A DNA stretch of 17,833 bases from Firmicutes bacterium UBA5500 (GCA_002427055.1 DIPA01000093.1:1834-19666), one strand, 5' to 3'; positions 1-8,034 are shown, counted from the first letter of the stretch. Notes: a model not told the origin generated them from the sequence alone. Numbers and translations are program-made.

Positions 1-404
1 TTTTGATAGTCGCTGGCACTGATGCGGTAGATGTCACGCAGCAACTCAAACGAATCGAGCACCGGTACATCCCACCAGAGTTGGCTGCGCTGGCCGAAGA
101 CAACGCCGATTTGGGCCACATGTGCTACCCGCTGTTGCCATGGCACCCGGCCCATCACCTGGCAGCTGCCTGAGTCTGGCACCAGGATACCGCTCATCAC
201 TTTCACTGTGGTTGATTTACCTGCCCCGTTCGGGCCGATGTAACCGACTAATTCACCCTCTTCGATGGAAAAGCTGATGCGGTCCAGCGCCTTTACCTCC
301 TTGCTCTGGCGCATGAAAGCCCCACGCATGGCGCCAAACAGGCCCGGTGGTCGCTCAGCCGTTTTGAAAGTCTTGCAGATTTCATTCAGTACGATCAGGC
401 TCAT
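1..404 (-). CDS. ABC-2 type exporter ATP-binding protein, N-terminal part (cut by window edge)
   Basis: This is the first 134 residues of an ABC transporter ATPase that runs off the left edge. The Walker A motif GPNGAGKST lies at about residues 57-65, preceded by the KALDRISFSIEEGE segment typical of the family. The stretch VVFGQRSQLWWDVPVLDSF (about 101-119) covers the Q-loop and matches the COG4586 / daunorubicin-resistance-like exporter ATPases, which work with two ABC-2 permease subunits. An insert at residues 17-36 (ERPPGLFGAMRGAF) before the Walker A strand is also usual in that group. The start is the ATG at 404-402; the ATG five bases upstream hits a stop after two codons, and only a weak GCGAGG lies ahead. 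It follows the M28 peptidase gene by 66 bp on the same strand and may be cotranscribed. The substrate is unknown; the permeases would lie outside the window. Confidence 0.9.
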   Translation of the reverse strand, partial: MSLIVLNEICKTFKTAERPPGLFGAMRGAFMRQSKEVKALDRISFSIEEGELVGYIGPNGAGKSTTVKVMSGILVPDSGSCQVMGRVPWQQRVAHVAQIGVVFGQRSQLWWDVPVLDSFELLRDIYRISASDYQ

Positions 405-430
405 TGCATCGCCTCGCATTTCGTCATCAA

Positions 431-459
431 GGGCAGCCCGAGTTTGCCTCAGGCTGCCC
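431..459 (-). other. Intercistronic hairpin between M28 peptidase and ABC ATPase genes
   Basis: GGGCAGCC (431-438) and GGCTGCCC (452-459) form a perfect 8-bp stem, extended inwards by GAG/CTC across one mismatch. It lies just after the M28 peptidase stop codon and before the ABC ATPase start. No T-run follows on the minus strand, so it is more likely an RNA-stability or partial-termination element than a full terminator. Confidence 0.5.
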
Positions 460-470
460 GATAGTTGTCC

Positions 471-1733
471 CTATTTCTCGTCTTTTTTCTTCGGTTTCAT
501 CCCTTGTGACTCTTCGTTGTATTTGGCAATATCCTGCCTGCATTGGTCAGAAATCTCCTTTTCAAAAGGAAAAACCTGAGCATTGGCTATCCGTTCAATG
601 AAGACCTCGGCGTATTCACCGAGCATCGCCAGATGAGGAGCGTCGATGTGCTCGATAGCATCATCGCACGTGTGCAGATAGGTGGTTGCTCCTCCATACC
701 GGGCTATGTTCAGTGAAGGGATGCCCTTGTCACCAAAAGGCAGGCTGTCGCTGCTAGAAATACCTAGTTCGGTGTTCATTCCGCAGCCGAGTTCCTTGCT
801 GAGCGCCGCGGCGTAAGCCCTGAGGGACTCAGCACCCGTGACGATGCAGACGTTCCGGCCGATGATGCCACCGGCGACATCAATATTGACTAGCAACTTG
901 ATCCGCTCAATCTGATCCTCATGCTGTTTGAGGTAATTGATGCTGCCAACCAAACCAACTTCTTCAGAGCCGCACCAGATGAAGCGTAGCGTTCTCTTCG
1001 GTGGTTGTTTCGCGAATATGCGGGCTAGTTCCAGTAGAGTTGCGCTACCGCCTGTGTTATCGGTCGAACCGGTGGTGTAGGGTACTGTATCATAATGTGC
1101 ACATAGAGCGACTATTTCTTCCCCAGTAGTTCCGGGGATATCAACTACCACGTTGCGCGACTCGCCTTCGTGCTGTTCCTGCTCGCAGATGACCGAGACT
1201 TCCTTTGCTTTCGCTTTGAGCAGCTTGAGAGCATCCTCATAGCGAATCCCAACAGCGGGTAACTCGCCGAAGCGTTTTAGGCAGGTTTCTCGGATGCAGA
1301 GATGCATTAGGTCCTTTCCTGGTTCGCCGATGCAAATGACGGCTTTAGCCTTGGCTTTGACTAATCTCTCGTATTTCTTTACTCTGAGGAAACCGTAGGT
1401 CAAGACAATCTTGCCGGCAATCCCATTCAGGAAGTCCTCTTCACCAGATTCCACAAAGACCAATTCCCCAGTGATACCGTCCGGTCCGGTGGATCCGGTC
1501 AGACCGACCACCGACGCCTCAACTACCTCCTGATAGGGAGCGAGCACCTTTACTTCGGCATGTTTTTCCTGGTACACCCATAGCGGAAATGGTTCAATGG
1601 TTGGGTTCAAGCCATAGGACCGCAGCTGAGTGGCAATCATCTCCGCCGCCCGTGCCTCCTCTGCTGAGCCGCTCGGCCGCACAAAGTTCAGCTCTTGCAG
1701 CCGCTGATAGGCTCTTTCTCCGTCAAATCGCAT
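471..1733 (-). CDS. M28 family metallopeptidase (aminopeptidase-like) with PA-like insert
   Basis: This predicted 420-residue zinc-dependent exopeptidase has the complete M28 di-metal site: H213 and D215 in AHYDTVPY, D225 in GSTDNTGGSA, E257-E258 in GSEEVGL, D285 in NIDVAGG and H354 in TYLHTCDD. Residues about 80-185, between the N-terminal strand region and the catalytic core, match the position of a protease-associated (PA) domain. No signal peptide is visible, so a cytoplasmic site or non-classical export is implied. The ATG at 1733 is chosen because GGAGGAG lies six bases upstream; an in-frame ATG at 1781 would put this ribosome site inside the gene. The lysine-rich tail (KPKKKDEK) is unusual but lies outside the fold. 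It follows a flavoprotein gene and a 24-codon ORF and precedes an ABC exporter ATPase. The function is probably release of N-terminal amino acids from peptides; the true substrate is not shown. Confidence 0.93.
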   Translation of the reverse strand: MRFDGERAYQRLQELNFVRPSGSAEEARAAEMIATQLRSYGLNPTIEPFPLWVYQEKHAEVKVLAPYQEVVEASVVGLTGSTGPDGITGELVFVESGEEDFLNGIAGKIVLTYGFLRVKKYERLVKAKAKAVICIGEPGKDLMHLCIRETCLKRFGELPAVGIRYEDALKLLKAKAKEVSVICEQEQHEGESRNVVVDIPGTTGEEIVALCAHYDTVPYTTGSTDNTGGSATLLELARIFAKQPPKRTLRFIWCGSEEVGLVGSINYLKQHEDQIERIKLLVNIDVAGGIIGRNVCIVTGAESLRAYAAALSKELGCGMNTELGISSSDSLPFGDKGIPSLNIARYGGATTYLHTCDDAIEHIDAPHLAMLGEYAEVFIERIANAQVFPFEKEISDQCRQDIAKYNEESQGMKPKKKDEK

Positions 1734-1782
1734 TTGTTCTCCTCCTCTGTTGTCTGATGTGATTGAACATGAGTAGAACATT

Positions 1783-1857
1783 CTAGATGAAGTTGGTAAT
1801 CCCTTGTATAGTTACTGAGATTCCGGCATATCCGAGTCGCCCTGCATCCTTAATCAT
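1783..1857 (-). CDS. Small 24-codon ORF with strong ribosome binding site (hypothetical)
   Basis: This short ORF encodes 24 residues beginning MIKDAGRLGYAGISV, and AGAGGAG lies a few bases before its ATG. It sits in the gap between the flavoprotein stop (1874) and the M28 start (1733), all on the minus strand. The peptide is mildly hydrophobic but too short to be a clear membrane segment. I do not recognise it. It could be a translated leader or coupling peptide, or the remnant of a decayed gene whose rest was deleted. The ribosome site is the main reason to list it. Confidence 0.35.
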   Translation of the reverse strand: MIKDAGRLGYAGISVTIQGITNFI

Positions 1858-1873
1858 GCTATTCTCCTCTTAG

Positions 1874-2578
1874 CTATTTCCAAGGACTCTTACTGTCAAG
1901 CCAGCCTTTCTGCAGCCAATACTCTTTGTCACGCGCTACCACGCTATCGTCGGCGTATGACCTAATCATCGGGCGCATTGCTGCGAAAACCAGTTTGGGG
2001 TATAGCCTGGGGGCTAACGATTTTCTTTTTAGCATGGTTTGATAAAACTCATGAGCTTTATGTGCTACCTTAGCTTTAACTTTAGTCTCGGCCCTTTCTA
2101 GATCTAAGGCTCTGCAGCCGAATGAAAAATAACGCTTAAACCCCAGGTAGTTAAAACTGCGTGTCATTGTTTTTAGTGTTGGCCTCATACCGGTACCGGC
2201 GGCGGTGGTAATAGCGATGCCAATCTTGTCAAAGAGCTCCACCTCTGGTCGATGAGGAATCCACATGGTAAACAAGTGGTCAAGAAAAGATTTCATGCCG
2301 CCTGATACATTCATCACGTATACTGGTGAAGCCAAAATAACCCCATCGGACGTAAAGATATCGTTAACGATCGGTGTAATGTGGCTACTATGCGGGCAGC
2401 GCTCACGACCGTTAACCAAACAAGCGAGGCAACCATTGCAGAAATGCGGCAAATCTTTGGGTAAGAAATACTCGGCGTAGTCAATTGAGCCCAGCCTAGC
2501 TAGCTCTGCTTTAAACAGTTCTACAGCCTTATAGGTGTTACCCTGCCTGTCATTGCCATGAATAACGGTTACTTTCAA
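1874..2578 (-). CDS. Flavodoxin-fold NAD(P)H-dependent FMN reductase with Isf-like cysteine cluster
   Basis: The 234-residue product has the flavodoxin-like FMN reductase fold. The N-terminal strand and FMN phosphate loop are in VTVIHGNDRQGNTYK (residues 3-17), and ASPVYVMNVSGGMKSFLDH is the second flavin-contact loop. Four cysteines, C47, C50, C53 and C61 (CNGCLACLVNGRERC), make a C-x2-C-x2-C-x7-C pattern. This matches the compact 4Fe-4S motif of archaeal and clostridial iron-sulfur flavoproteins (Isf), so it probably carries FMN plus a cluster and moves electrons. The TTG at 2578 is preferred because AGGAGG lies six bases before it; the upstream ATG at 2593 overlaps this ribosome site and lacks one of its own. 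The C-terminal 60 residues are basic and less conserved. It is the first gene of a minus-strand group with the 24-codon ORF and the M28 peptidase. The electron acceptor is unknown. Confidence 0.88.
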   Translation of the reverse strand: MKVTVIHGNDRQGNTYKAVELFKAELARLGSIDYAEYFLPKDLPHFCNGCLACLVNGRERCPHSSHITPIVNDIFTSDGVILASPVYVMNVSGGMKSFLDHLFTMWIPHRPEVELFDKIGIAITTAAGTGMRPTLKTMTRSFNYLGFKRYFSFGCRALDLERAETKVKAKVAHKAHEFYQTMLKRKSLAPRLYPKLVFAAMRPMIRSYADDSVVARDKEYWLQKGWLDSKSPWK

Positions 2579-2696
2579 CGCAATCCTCCTCATACCTTAG
2601 GTTCTCTACTCTCTTTGCCTATAACATTCTAACACTTGCTATTGTGAACAAAAGAGTTATTTAAGAGAAATCTTATTGTATATGAATAGCCAAGCC

Positions 2697-2728
2697 AAAG
2701 GCTTTCCGGGAGGGCCCGGAAAGCCTTT
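2697..2728 (-). terminator. Rho-independent terminator of the beta-propeller lipoprotein gene
   Basis: AAAGGCTTTCCGGG (2697-2710) and its exact complement (2715-2728) form a 14-bp perfect stem with a 4-base loop, eight bases after the stop codon of the lipoprotein gene on the minus strand. The trailing T-tract is short (CCTTTGG), but the stem is very stable. Confidence 0.75.
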
Positions 2729-2736
2729 CTGCAATA

Positions 2737-4482
2737 CTACTCTGCAAAGTCATAGACAAGCACCCTGTCCGTAGTTCGTACCAGTAATCTGTCCCCAATC
2801 CAGAGAGCCTGCAAAATGTCTTCTTCTCGCAATTTCAGTAAGGTGAATTCTCGTCTTTGCTGATCTACCAGCACGCCATGTCGCAATTGGCCCGTATAGT
2901 TGGCCTGGGTATGCCCTCTGAAGCGGCTAATAAACAGCAGCTGGCGCGTAGGGTTATAGGTGAGATGAATATCTTGTTGAATTTGCCATTCAGCCTTCTG
3001 GGTAACCTGCTGCAGTGTATCCTTGGCTGTGTCATAGTGCCAAATGTTAGCCTTAAAGCTAGGATCGTAGCCATCGCTATGGTCAAAATCGGAAAGGAAA
3101 ATGCCTTTGCCATCAGGTGTGAATAGCCCCGAGTTGAGTCTGGTTGTACGTGTCAGTGCGATTTCGTTATCTGACAGGGTATAAAAGTCTAGCGTCTGAG
3201 AGTTCTCACTTGCCCATAGGCCGATGTACCCTAAGGCGATGAGGTTTTCTCTAATCCATACTACCTGCTCGTGTCTTACGGAATTCTCCTTACTCAGGCC
3301 CGAGATCTCCTGCTTATTCTTGGCGGCCAAGTCAATAACAAATGCCGTTTCATTTACCTTTTCACCAAGATCGTAGGTCGACTTCCCTTCAATATACAGC
3401 AGTCTCTTGTTATCAGGAGACTGCGAGAAGCCGGAAATGAGGCGCCCCGGTTCTGTACTGGCTATTTGTGTTTCCTGCAATGAGTTGAGGTCGGTTACAT
3501 AGATGCTATTCTGTTCCTCCGGCAGAGACAGGTAATAAAGCTTGCTATTCACCCAGTCTGGCTCAAAGTAGCGCTGGCCACTTAAGGGTTTGTTTTGTCC
3601 TCGGTACCAAAGGGTTGCTTCGCTGTTTTTATCGCGAGCAGAAACAAAGAGGTCGCCTGCCGCCCAAATTACATCAGCGTGACCAATATTAGCAAGCTCG
3701 TGCTTATTGCCGGTTACAAGGTTTTGCACGTATACCGCACTGCCCATTTGGTAGGCCAACTGCTCTTCGTCGTATTTCCAAATTGTTCTCAAGTCAGGGC
3801 CTAGTTTCAAATCGGATAGTGAAAAGGCAGGGGGAGTGAAGGTATCATTGTGTACATCATTTAGTTCCACAAATTCTGCTTGTAGGTCTATAACGTAAAT
3901 ATTAGTCGGCAGCTCTGGCCATGCAGCCGCAAATACCAACTTCATATCGTCGTGCCATCCTAGCAGTGCTAGGGACTCAGCTTGGGAAAGGATGATGTGT
4001 TTTTGCCCTATAGGGTTACTGAGAATCAAATTATACTTACCGTCAATGACCTGCCGGTAAGCCGCAAAACGGCCTCTTGGGTCACACCTGATATTATCGC
4101 CGTCCACACTAGGGAAGTAATTAGGTAATCTATCTGACGCAAAACGCAGAGCTTCGTCTTTCGCTGTTGCCTCATACCAAGTGGCAAAGGCTGTGTCTTG
4201 TTGGGGCTGATGCAAACCGTTGAGGTCGGTTGTCCAAAGCATTCCGTCTTCTTTATACCCTAACTGCCTCTGAGAATGAGAAAAGGCGTAACTAGTCACC
4301 CCAGAGAAGTTTTCAAAAACGGCGTTTAGTTGCTTTTCCTGTACCTCAACAGAATGTAGTTTAATGGTTCGTTCCTTATCTGGTACTGAGCCCGCGCCAT
4401 TGTTCTTGCCAGGCTGGGATGGCACACAAGCGGTTAGCAGCAAGGGAACCAGCAGACATAGCGCTAACAGGTTTCTTTTCAT
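2737..4482 (-). CDS. Lipoprotein with TolB/WD40-like beta-propeller repeats
   Basis: The 581-residue product starts with a lipoprotein signal peptide: basic MKRN, a hydrophobic core and lipobox LLTAC with the lipidated cysteine at C19. A short polar linker follows (SQPGKNNGAGSVPDKE). The body is a series of beta-strand-rich segments with motifs such as LISGFSQSPDNKRLLYIEG, GLFTPDGKGIFLSDFDHSDGYDP and QLLFISRFRG. These resemble the repeating blades of TolB, DPP-IV N-terminal and WD40-like propellers. No enzyme motif is visible and no C-terminal hydrolase domain follows, so a binding or scaffold role on the outer face of the membrane is inferred. The start is firm: AAGGAGG lies about seven bases before the ATG. 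It is monocistronic, with its own terminator, and is transcribed divergently from the DUF4153 gene. Exact partner or ligand unknown. Confidence 0.85.
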   Translation of the reverse strand: MKRNLLALCLLVPLLLTACVPSQPGKNNGAGSVPDKERTIKLHSVEVQEKQLNAVFENFSGVTSYAFSHSQRQLGYKEDGMLWTTDLNGLHQPQQDTAFATWYEATAKDEALRFASDRLPNYFPSVDGDNIRCDPRGRFAAYRQVIDGKYNLILSNPIGQKHIILSQAESLALLGWHDDMKLVFAAAWPELPTNIYVIDLQAEFVELNDVHNDTFTPPAFSLSDLKLGPDLRTIWKYDEEQLAYQMGSAVYVQNLVTGNKHELANIGHADVIWAAGDLFVSARDKNSEATLWYRGQNKPLSGQRYFEPDWVNSKLYYLSLPEEQNSIYVTDLNSLQETQIASTEPGRLISGFSQSPDNKRLLYIEGKSTYDLGEKVNETAFVIDLAAKNKQEISGLSKENSVRHEQVVWIRENLIALGYIGLWASENSQTLDFYTLSDNEIALTRTTRLNSGLFTPDGKGIFLSDFDHSDGYDPSFKANIWHYDTAKDTLQQVTQKAEWQIQQDIHLTYNPTRQLLFISRFRGHTQANYTGQLRHGVLVDQQRREFTLLKLREEDILQALWIGDRLLVRTTDRVLVYDFAE

Positions 4483-4516
4483 CGTTCCGCCTCCTTAATA
4501 ATTCACGAACAATTCT

Positions 4517-4543
4517 ATAGTTCCATCCGTCACCAATAGTTCC
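4517..4543. repeat. Direct repeat ATAGTTCC x2 in divergent intergenic region
   Basis: ATAGTTCC occurs at 4517-4524 and 4536-4543, a 19-bp period, in the 165-bp spacer between the divergent lipoprotein and DUF4153 genes. Two copies about two helical turns apart could be tandem operator half-sites. No strong promoter hexamer pair is seen nearby, so this is only suggestive. Confidence 0.25.
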
Positions 4544-4647
4544 CTTCTAAAGCTTTTTCTTGGTGATCGTTTTGTTACTCATGCGCGATAGAGTCATGGT
4601 AAGATGATAATAGACAAAGAGCGAGTGATGAATAGGAGGGATAGAGC

Positions 4648-6432
4648 ATGAGACGCTTGATGGCGCGGATAGCAAACATGGTACAGGGGATTTCCTGGGC
4701 AATAGCACGTTTTCCGTTGACTGTCTTTTGTTTGCTCAGCAGCACGATACTAACCTGCTATATGATTTCTTTAGACAGAGCTCCTGCTTTGATTATTCAA
4801 AAGCTAATGTTTGTCTTTTTGCTAGGCTCCTTTATAGGCGTCACTGCCCAATTTGCTTGTGAGCGTTTTCAGCGTTTGGCCAAGCAGCGCCTAGGTGTTT
4901 ATGCCTTGTCTGTCGTGCTTATGTTGGTGTATTACCTCATTATTGCCGGAGCACCTGCCATCGATTATGGAGTAGGTGCGCGGACAATGGTGGCGGTTTT
5001 CTCCATGTTTTGTGTTTTTATCTGGCTGCCTTCTTGCCGAGGGAAATTCGACTTTAATAGTGTAGCGCTAATTCACTTCAAATCGGCTTTGACTTCCGTA
5101 CTTTATGCGGGTGTACTCTCGGCTGGTTTAGCATCTTTATTCGCGGCAATTGATATCTTGTTGTTTAACTTAAGCAGCAAAACATATGGGTATATGATGG
5201 CCATCGTCTGGATGCTGTTCGCTACCACTTATTATTTGTCGTTGTTACCTCGGTTTAACTCAGAAACCGAAGCGGATCGCGCCTTTACTGCGGAAGCTAA
5301 TCAATATCCGCGTGTTCTAGAGATACTAATTTCGCAGATCGCCATTCCCTTAGTTACGGCTTATACGGTGGTGTTATTCTCTTACTTCATCAAGATTGGC
5401 GTAACCAGAAAATGGCCCATTGGTCAGTTGGGGCCGATGATTTTAGTCTATTCAGCTATCGGTCTGCTGGTTTACATTTTGGCCAGCCGCTTGAGTAATC
5501 GCTTAGCAGTTTACTACCAACGCTCCTTCCCCAAGGTGCTGATTCCGATTGTGATCATGCAGTTGATCTCTGTCTATATTCGTTTACGAGCCTATGGGGT
5601 CACTGAGTCTCGTTATTATGTTCTATTGTTTGGGATTTTCTCTTTAGTGATCGGCATACTGCTCTCACTGAGACCTGTGACCAAGAATGGTCTCATTGCT
5701 TTATTAGCAGCTGGGTTTGCCATTGTCTCCGTTGTCCCACCGGTAGATGCCTTTACCGTATCTCGTGTTAGTCAGGTCACTCGATTGGAGCACATGCTGC
5801 AATCGGCAGGGATTTTGGTTGACGGGCAGCTCATAGCCAAGAGCGATGCGGATTTTGCTCTAAGGCGGGAAACAACTAGCATCTTGAACTATCTCAATCA
5901 ACGTGGCCATTTGCCTCAAGTCGCTTGGCTACCCGCTGCCTTTGAGCCTTATAGAGACATGCAAAAGACGCTCGGCTTTGAACCTACTTACAAGTACAGT
6001 CAGGGTATTATTGATCATTTCCATGTCGGCCTAGATATGCAAGAGCCGCTGTCGATTGCGGGCTATGATGTCTTGCTGCAAGCGGCTACTTATCGGCAGC
6101 AGACAGCAATTACGCACGACTTTTCGGTTAGAGGTACCTCTTATCGGCTCGTGCTGAAGCGTCTGTCTGCACAGGAAGTACGTGTATCGGTGCAGAACGC
6201 TGCCGGGGAAGAGTTAGTAGCAACCGGTCTGGAGGAATTTGCAGCGTTGTTAGAAGACAAAGGCGACAAGTCAAAGGGACAGCTGCCTGTTGACCAGCTG
6301 ACTCTGGACGTAACCGATAACCAGTATAAGCTACGGATTATCTTTCAGAGCATTACCGCCACTCATGGCAGCGACATTGATGAAGGAATCGACTATAACA
6401 TGTTTGTTTTAATCGCGGTTCCACACGAATAA
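4648..6432 (+). CDS. DUF4153 domain-containing polytopic membrane protein
   Basis: The 594-residue protein has two parts. About residues 1-370 carry roughly ten to eleven hydrophobic membrane segments. These include the DUF4153-type region AGLASLFAAIDILLFNL, followed by YMMAIVWMLFATTYYLSLLPRF and a block of paired helices around residues 225-370. Residues about 375-594 form a soluble tail, probably outside the membrane, ending in a strand-rich segment. The tail starts with VSRVSQVTRLEHMLQSAGILVDGQL, as in other long DUF4153 proteins. Function is not established for this family. GGAGGG about eight bases before the ATG supports the start; the next in-frame ATG (residue 5) lies closer than the preferred spacing. 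It is monocistronic between a divergent lipoprotein gene and a strong terminator. Confidence 0.85.
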   Translation: MRRLMARIANMVQGISWAIARFPLTVFCLLSSTILTCYMISLDRAPALIIQKLMFVFLLGSFIGVTAQFACERFQRLAKQRLGVYALSVVLMLVYYLIIAGAPAIDYGVGARTMVAVFSMFCVFIWLPSCRGKFDFNSVALIHFKSALTSVLYAGVLSAGLASLFAAIDILLFNLSSKTYGYMMAIVWMLFATTYYLSLLPRFNSETEADRAFTAEANQYPRVLEILISQIAIPLVTAYTVVLFSYFIKIGVTRKWPIGQLGPMILVYSAIGLLVYILASRLSNRLAVYYQRSFPKVLIPIVIMQLISVYIRLRAYGVTESRYYVLLFGIFSLVIGILLSLRPVTKNGLIALLAAGFAIVSVVPPVDAFTVSRVSQVTRLEHMLQSAGILVDGQLIAKSDADFALRRETTSILNYLNQRGHLPQVAWLPAAFEPYRDMQKTLGFEPTYKYSQGIIDHFHVGLDMQEPLSIAGYDVLLQAATYRQQTAITHDFSVRGTSYRLVLKRLSAQEVRVSVQNAAGEELVATGLEEFAALLEDKGDKSKGQLPVDQLTLDVTDNQYKLRIIFQSITATHGSDIDEGIDYNMFVLIAVPHE

Positions 6433-6461
6433 ACCTGTATCTGAATCTACGTTCTAGCAAG

Positions 6462-6495
6462 GGGCTTTTTGGGGTTTTCTCAAAAAGCCCTTTTT
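6462..6495 (+). terminator. Rho-independent terminator after the DUF4153 gene
   Basis: GGGCTTTTTG (6462-6471) pairs perfectly with CAAAAAGCCC (6481-6490) around a 9-base loop, followed by TTTTT. It lies about 30 bp after the DUF4153 stop codon. Confidence 0.92.
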
Positions 6496-6525
6496 GCATG
6501 ATCTAAGGCTTCATGTCCTCGCGCT

Positions 6526-6719
6526 GTGGCTCTAACAAACTGCAGAAGCGCAGTTAGATGCAAGTATGTAGCTTTTCAGCTTTTCAATAGTAGCTCTTCT
6601 AGATAGAACATCTTTCCATAGAGCCACGTATTTTCTGCTCAATGAATGTTTCTAGGTGTAATTTCATAAAGAAGTAACAGGAAAAAGCAAGGAGGTTCGT
6701 GTGTAGGAACCTCCTTTTT
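6526..6719 (+). ncRNA. Possible small RNA or attenuator leader ending in a strong terminator
   Basis: The gap 6433-6819 has no convincing gene. It holds GTGGCTCTA (6526-6534) paired with TAGAGCCAC (6619-6627), enclosing a small hairpin AACTGC/GCAGTT (6538-6555). It ends in a clear terminator: AAGGAGGTTC (6689-6698), loop, GAACCTCCTT (6707-6716), with T-run 6715-6719. Since the DUF4153 gene already has its own terminator at 6495, this second one must serve a separate transcript: a small RNA, or an attenuated leader of the DUF3048 gene that starts 100 bp later. The terminator stem contains AGGAGG in its left arm. I found no good promoter, and I recognise no known RNA family. Confidence 0.35.
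6689..6719 (+). terminator. Rho-independent terminator upstream of the DUF3048 gene
   Basis: A 10-bp perfect stem (6689-6698 with 6707-6716) with an 8-base loop is followed by five T residues. No annotated gene ends here, which makes it an orphan or attenuator terminator. Confidence 0.85.
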
Positions 6720-6819
6720 CTCCAACAACCAGATAGATCTGTGCGAATGTGCAGGAAACTGTGGCTAGATGGAGAATATTTGCAATACCGAGGAAGCAAC
6801 GCCAAGAAGAGAGGTAGAA

Positions 6820-7809
6820 ATGATGCGTAAGCTGGCTACCCCAATGCTATTATTGCTGGTTGCCGTAACTGTGTTTGGGTGCAGTGCAACCGCTAAGCCC
6901 AACATACCAGACGTTCAGGAAACACCGCATGTAGATGTAGAACCTATCGGTGAAACAACGGAGCCTAGTCTTACAGCTGCGTTCATGGCTATGGTTGATA
7001 ACCATAGTGCTGCCCGGCCTCAGTATGGACTGGCCAAGGCCGACGTTGTTTATGAATTTATCTGTGAAACGGGTATCACCCGTTTCTTGGCTGCCTTCTA
7101 TTCGCGGGACCCAATTCGCGTCGGTCCGATTCGTAGCATTCGTTATTACTACTTGCATGTAGCTAGAGCTTACGATCTTCCTTTGGCGCATGTCGGCGGT
7201 AATATGGATGCTTTGGCATTGCGTGAGCCATTGGCAATCAAGAGTATCTGCGATATTACTAACGCAGGCTCAGCCTTTCTTATTGATCCCACGCGTTCAC
7301 GTCCTCATAACACCTATATCACTAGCGAAAGCTTGTTAGATGTCGCCGCCAGCCGCGGTTATGCTTCTTCGGCTCTGCCGGAATTGCCTGAAGGTGATTT
7401 TGTAGCCACGCAATCGGCCACTAAGGTGCAAATCACCTACAGCCCTGGCTACAAAGTTTCATGGGTTTATCAGCCTACTACGCAGCATTACAGTCGATTG
7501 ATCAATGAACGGACGCATGTGACAGCAGAACAAGAGGAGATTATCGCCCAGAACATTATAATCATTGAAGCACCTGTAAGAACGGTAGAGGTTCCTGTTG
7601 ATGGTATACAGAGTGAAATTGAAGTAATTGGCGCAGGAAAAGCCTTGTTTTTGCGCAATGGCAAGCTTGCTAATGGTACGTGGCGTAAAAGCAAGTCGGA
7701 GGCTCATTTTGAGTACCAGCTTGAAGATGGAACTAGGTTTACCTATGCTCCGGGCAGCGTGTGGATTCAACAGGTCCATTCATTGGCTCGCGATGTTGTC
7801 TATGAGTAG
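6820..7809 (+). CDS. YerB-like DUF3048 domain lipoprotein
   Basis: The 329-residue product has a lipoprotein signal: MMRKLATPMLLLLV, then VFGC with the lipidated cysteine at C21. The N-terminal DUF3048 domain is clear: MVDNHSAARPQYGLAKADVVYEF, ITRFLAAFYSRDP, VGPIRSIRYYYLHVARAYDLPLAHVGG and, further on, SRPHNTYI. The C-terminal DUF3048_C-like domain follows (KVSWVYQPTTQHYSRLINE to the end). In Bacillus the homologue YerB is a membrane lipoprotein of unknown function. AGAGAGG lies 5 or 8 bases before the two consecutive ATGs at 6820 and 6823, so either is possible. The in-frame ATG at 6769 would put 17 polar residues ahead of the signal peptide and is rejected. It is monocistronic with its own terminator. 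VFGC is less canonical than L-[AS]-[GA]-C but acceptable. Confidence 0.88.
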   Translation: MMRKLATPMLLLLVAVTVFGCSATAKPNIPDVQETPHVDVEPIGETTEPSLTAAFMAMVDNHSAARPQYGLAKADVVYEFICETGITRFLAAFYSRDPIRVGPIRSIRYYYLHVARAYDLPLAHVGGNMDALALREPLAIKSICDITNAGSAFLIDPTRSRPHNTYITSESLLDVAASRGYASSALPELPEGDFVATQSATKVQITYSPGYKVSWVYQPTTQHYSRLINERTHVTAEQEEIIAQNIIIIEAPVRTVEVPVDGIQSEIEVIGAGKALFLRNGKLANGTWRKSKSEAHFEYQLEDGTRFTYAPGSVWIQQVHSLARDVVYE

Positions 7810-7848
7810 GCCTCGGTTACTTAGTATTACCTAATTGTCAAGAGCGTT

Positions 7849-7889
7849 AAAGCCGCGCAAGCAGATTAATCTGGTCTTTGCGCGGCTTT
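7849..7889 (+). terminator. Terminator after the DUF3048 gene, possibly bidirectional
   Basis: AAAGCCGCGCAA (7849-7860) pairs perfectly with TTGCGCGGCTTT (7878-7889). The loop contains the self-complementary AGATTAATCT, which can extend the hairpin. Only a short T-tract follows on either strand. It is also the nearest hairpin downstream of the convergent M20D gene (stop at 8035), so it may serve both. Confidence 0.75.
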
Positions 7890-7923
7890 CGTGTGCCAAG
7901 AAGAATAAGTGGTTGTTGCACTG

Positions 7924-7933
7924 CCCCCCCCCC
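7924..7933. repeat. Homopolymer tract of ten C
   Basis: Ten consecutive C lie in the 225-bp convergent spacer between the DUF3048 and M20D genes. No ORF of note spans it on either strand, so contingency switching of a coding frame is not supported. The rest of the spacer 7890-8034 shows no clear gene or hairpin. Confidence 0.7.
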
Positions 7934-8034
7934 GAAGTGTGGGAAAAACACGCATCAGAGCGGGTCACAAGCCATATACTCCCCAGCTAGTGCGACGGCG
8001 CCCATGAAGGTTTTGCTAGGGTTGCAACTTGTAC

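Noticed and set aside
4560..4620. Sigma-A promoter for the DUF4153 gene (TTGTTA with GATAAT)
   Set aside because: The spacing is 28 bp, far outside the usable range; no better pair was found.
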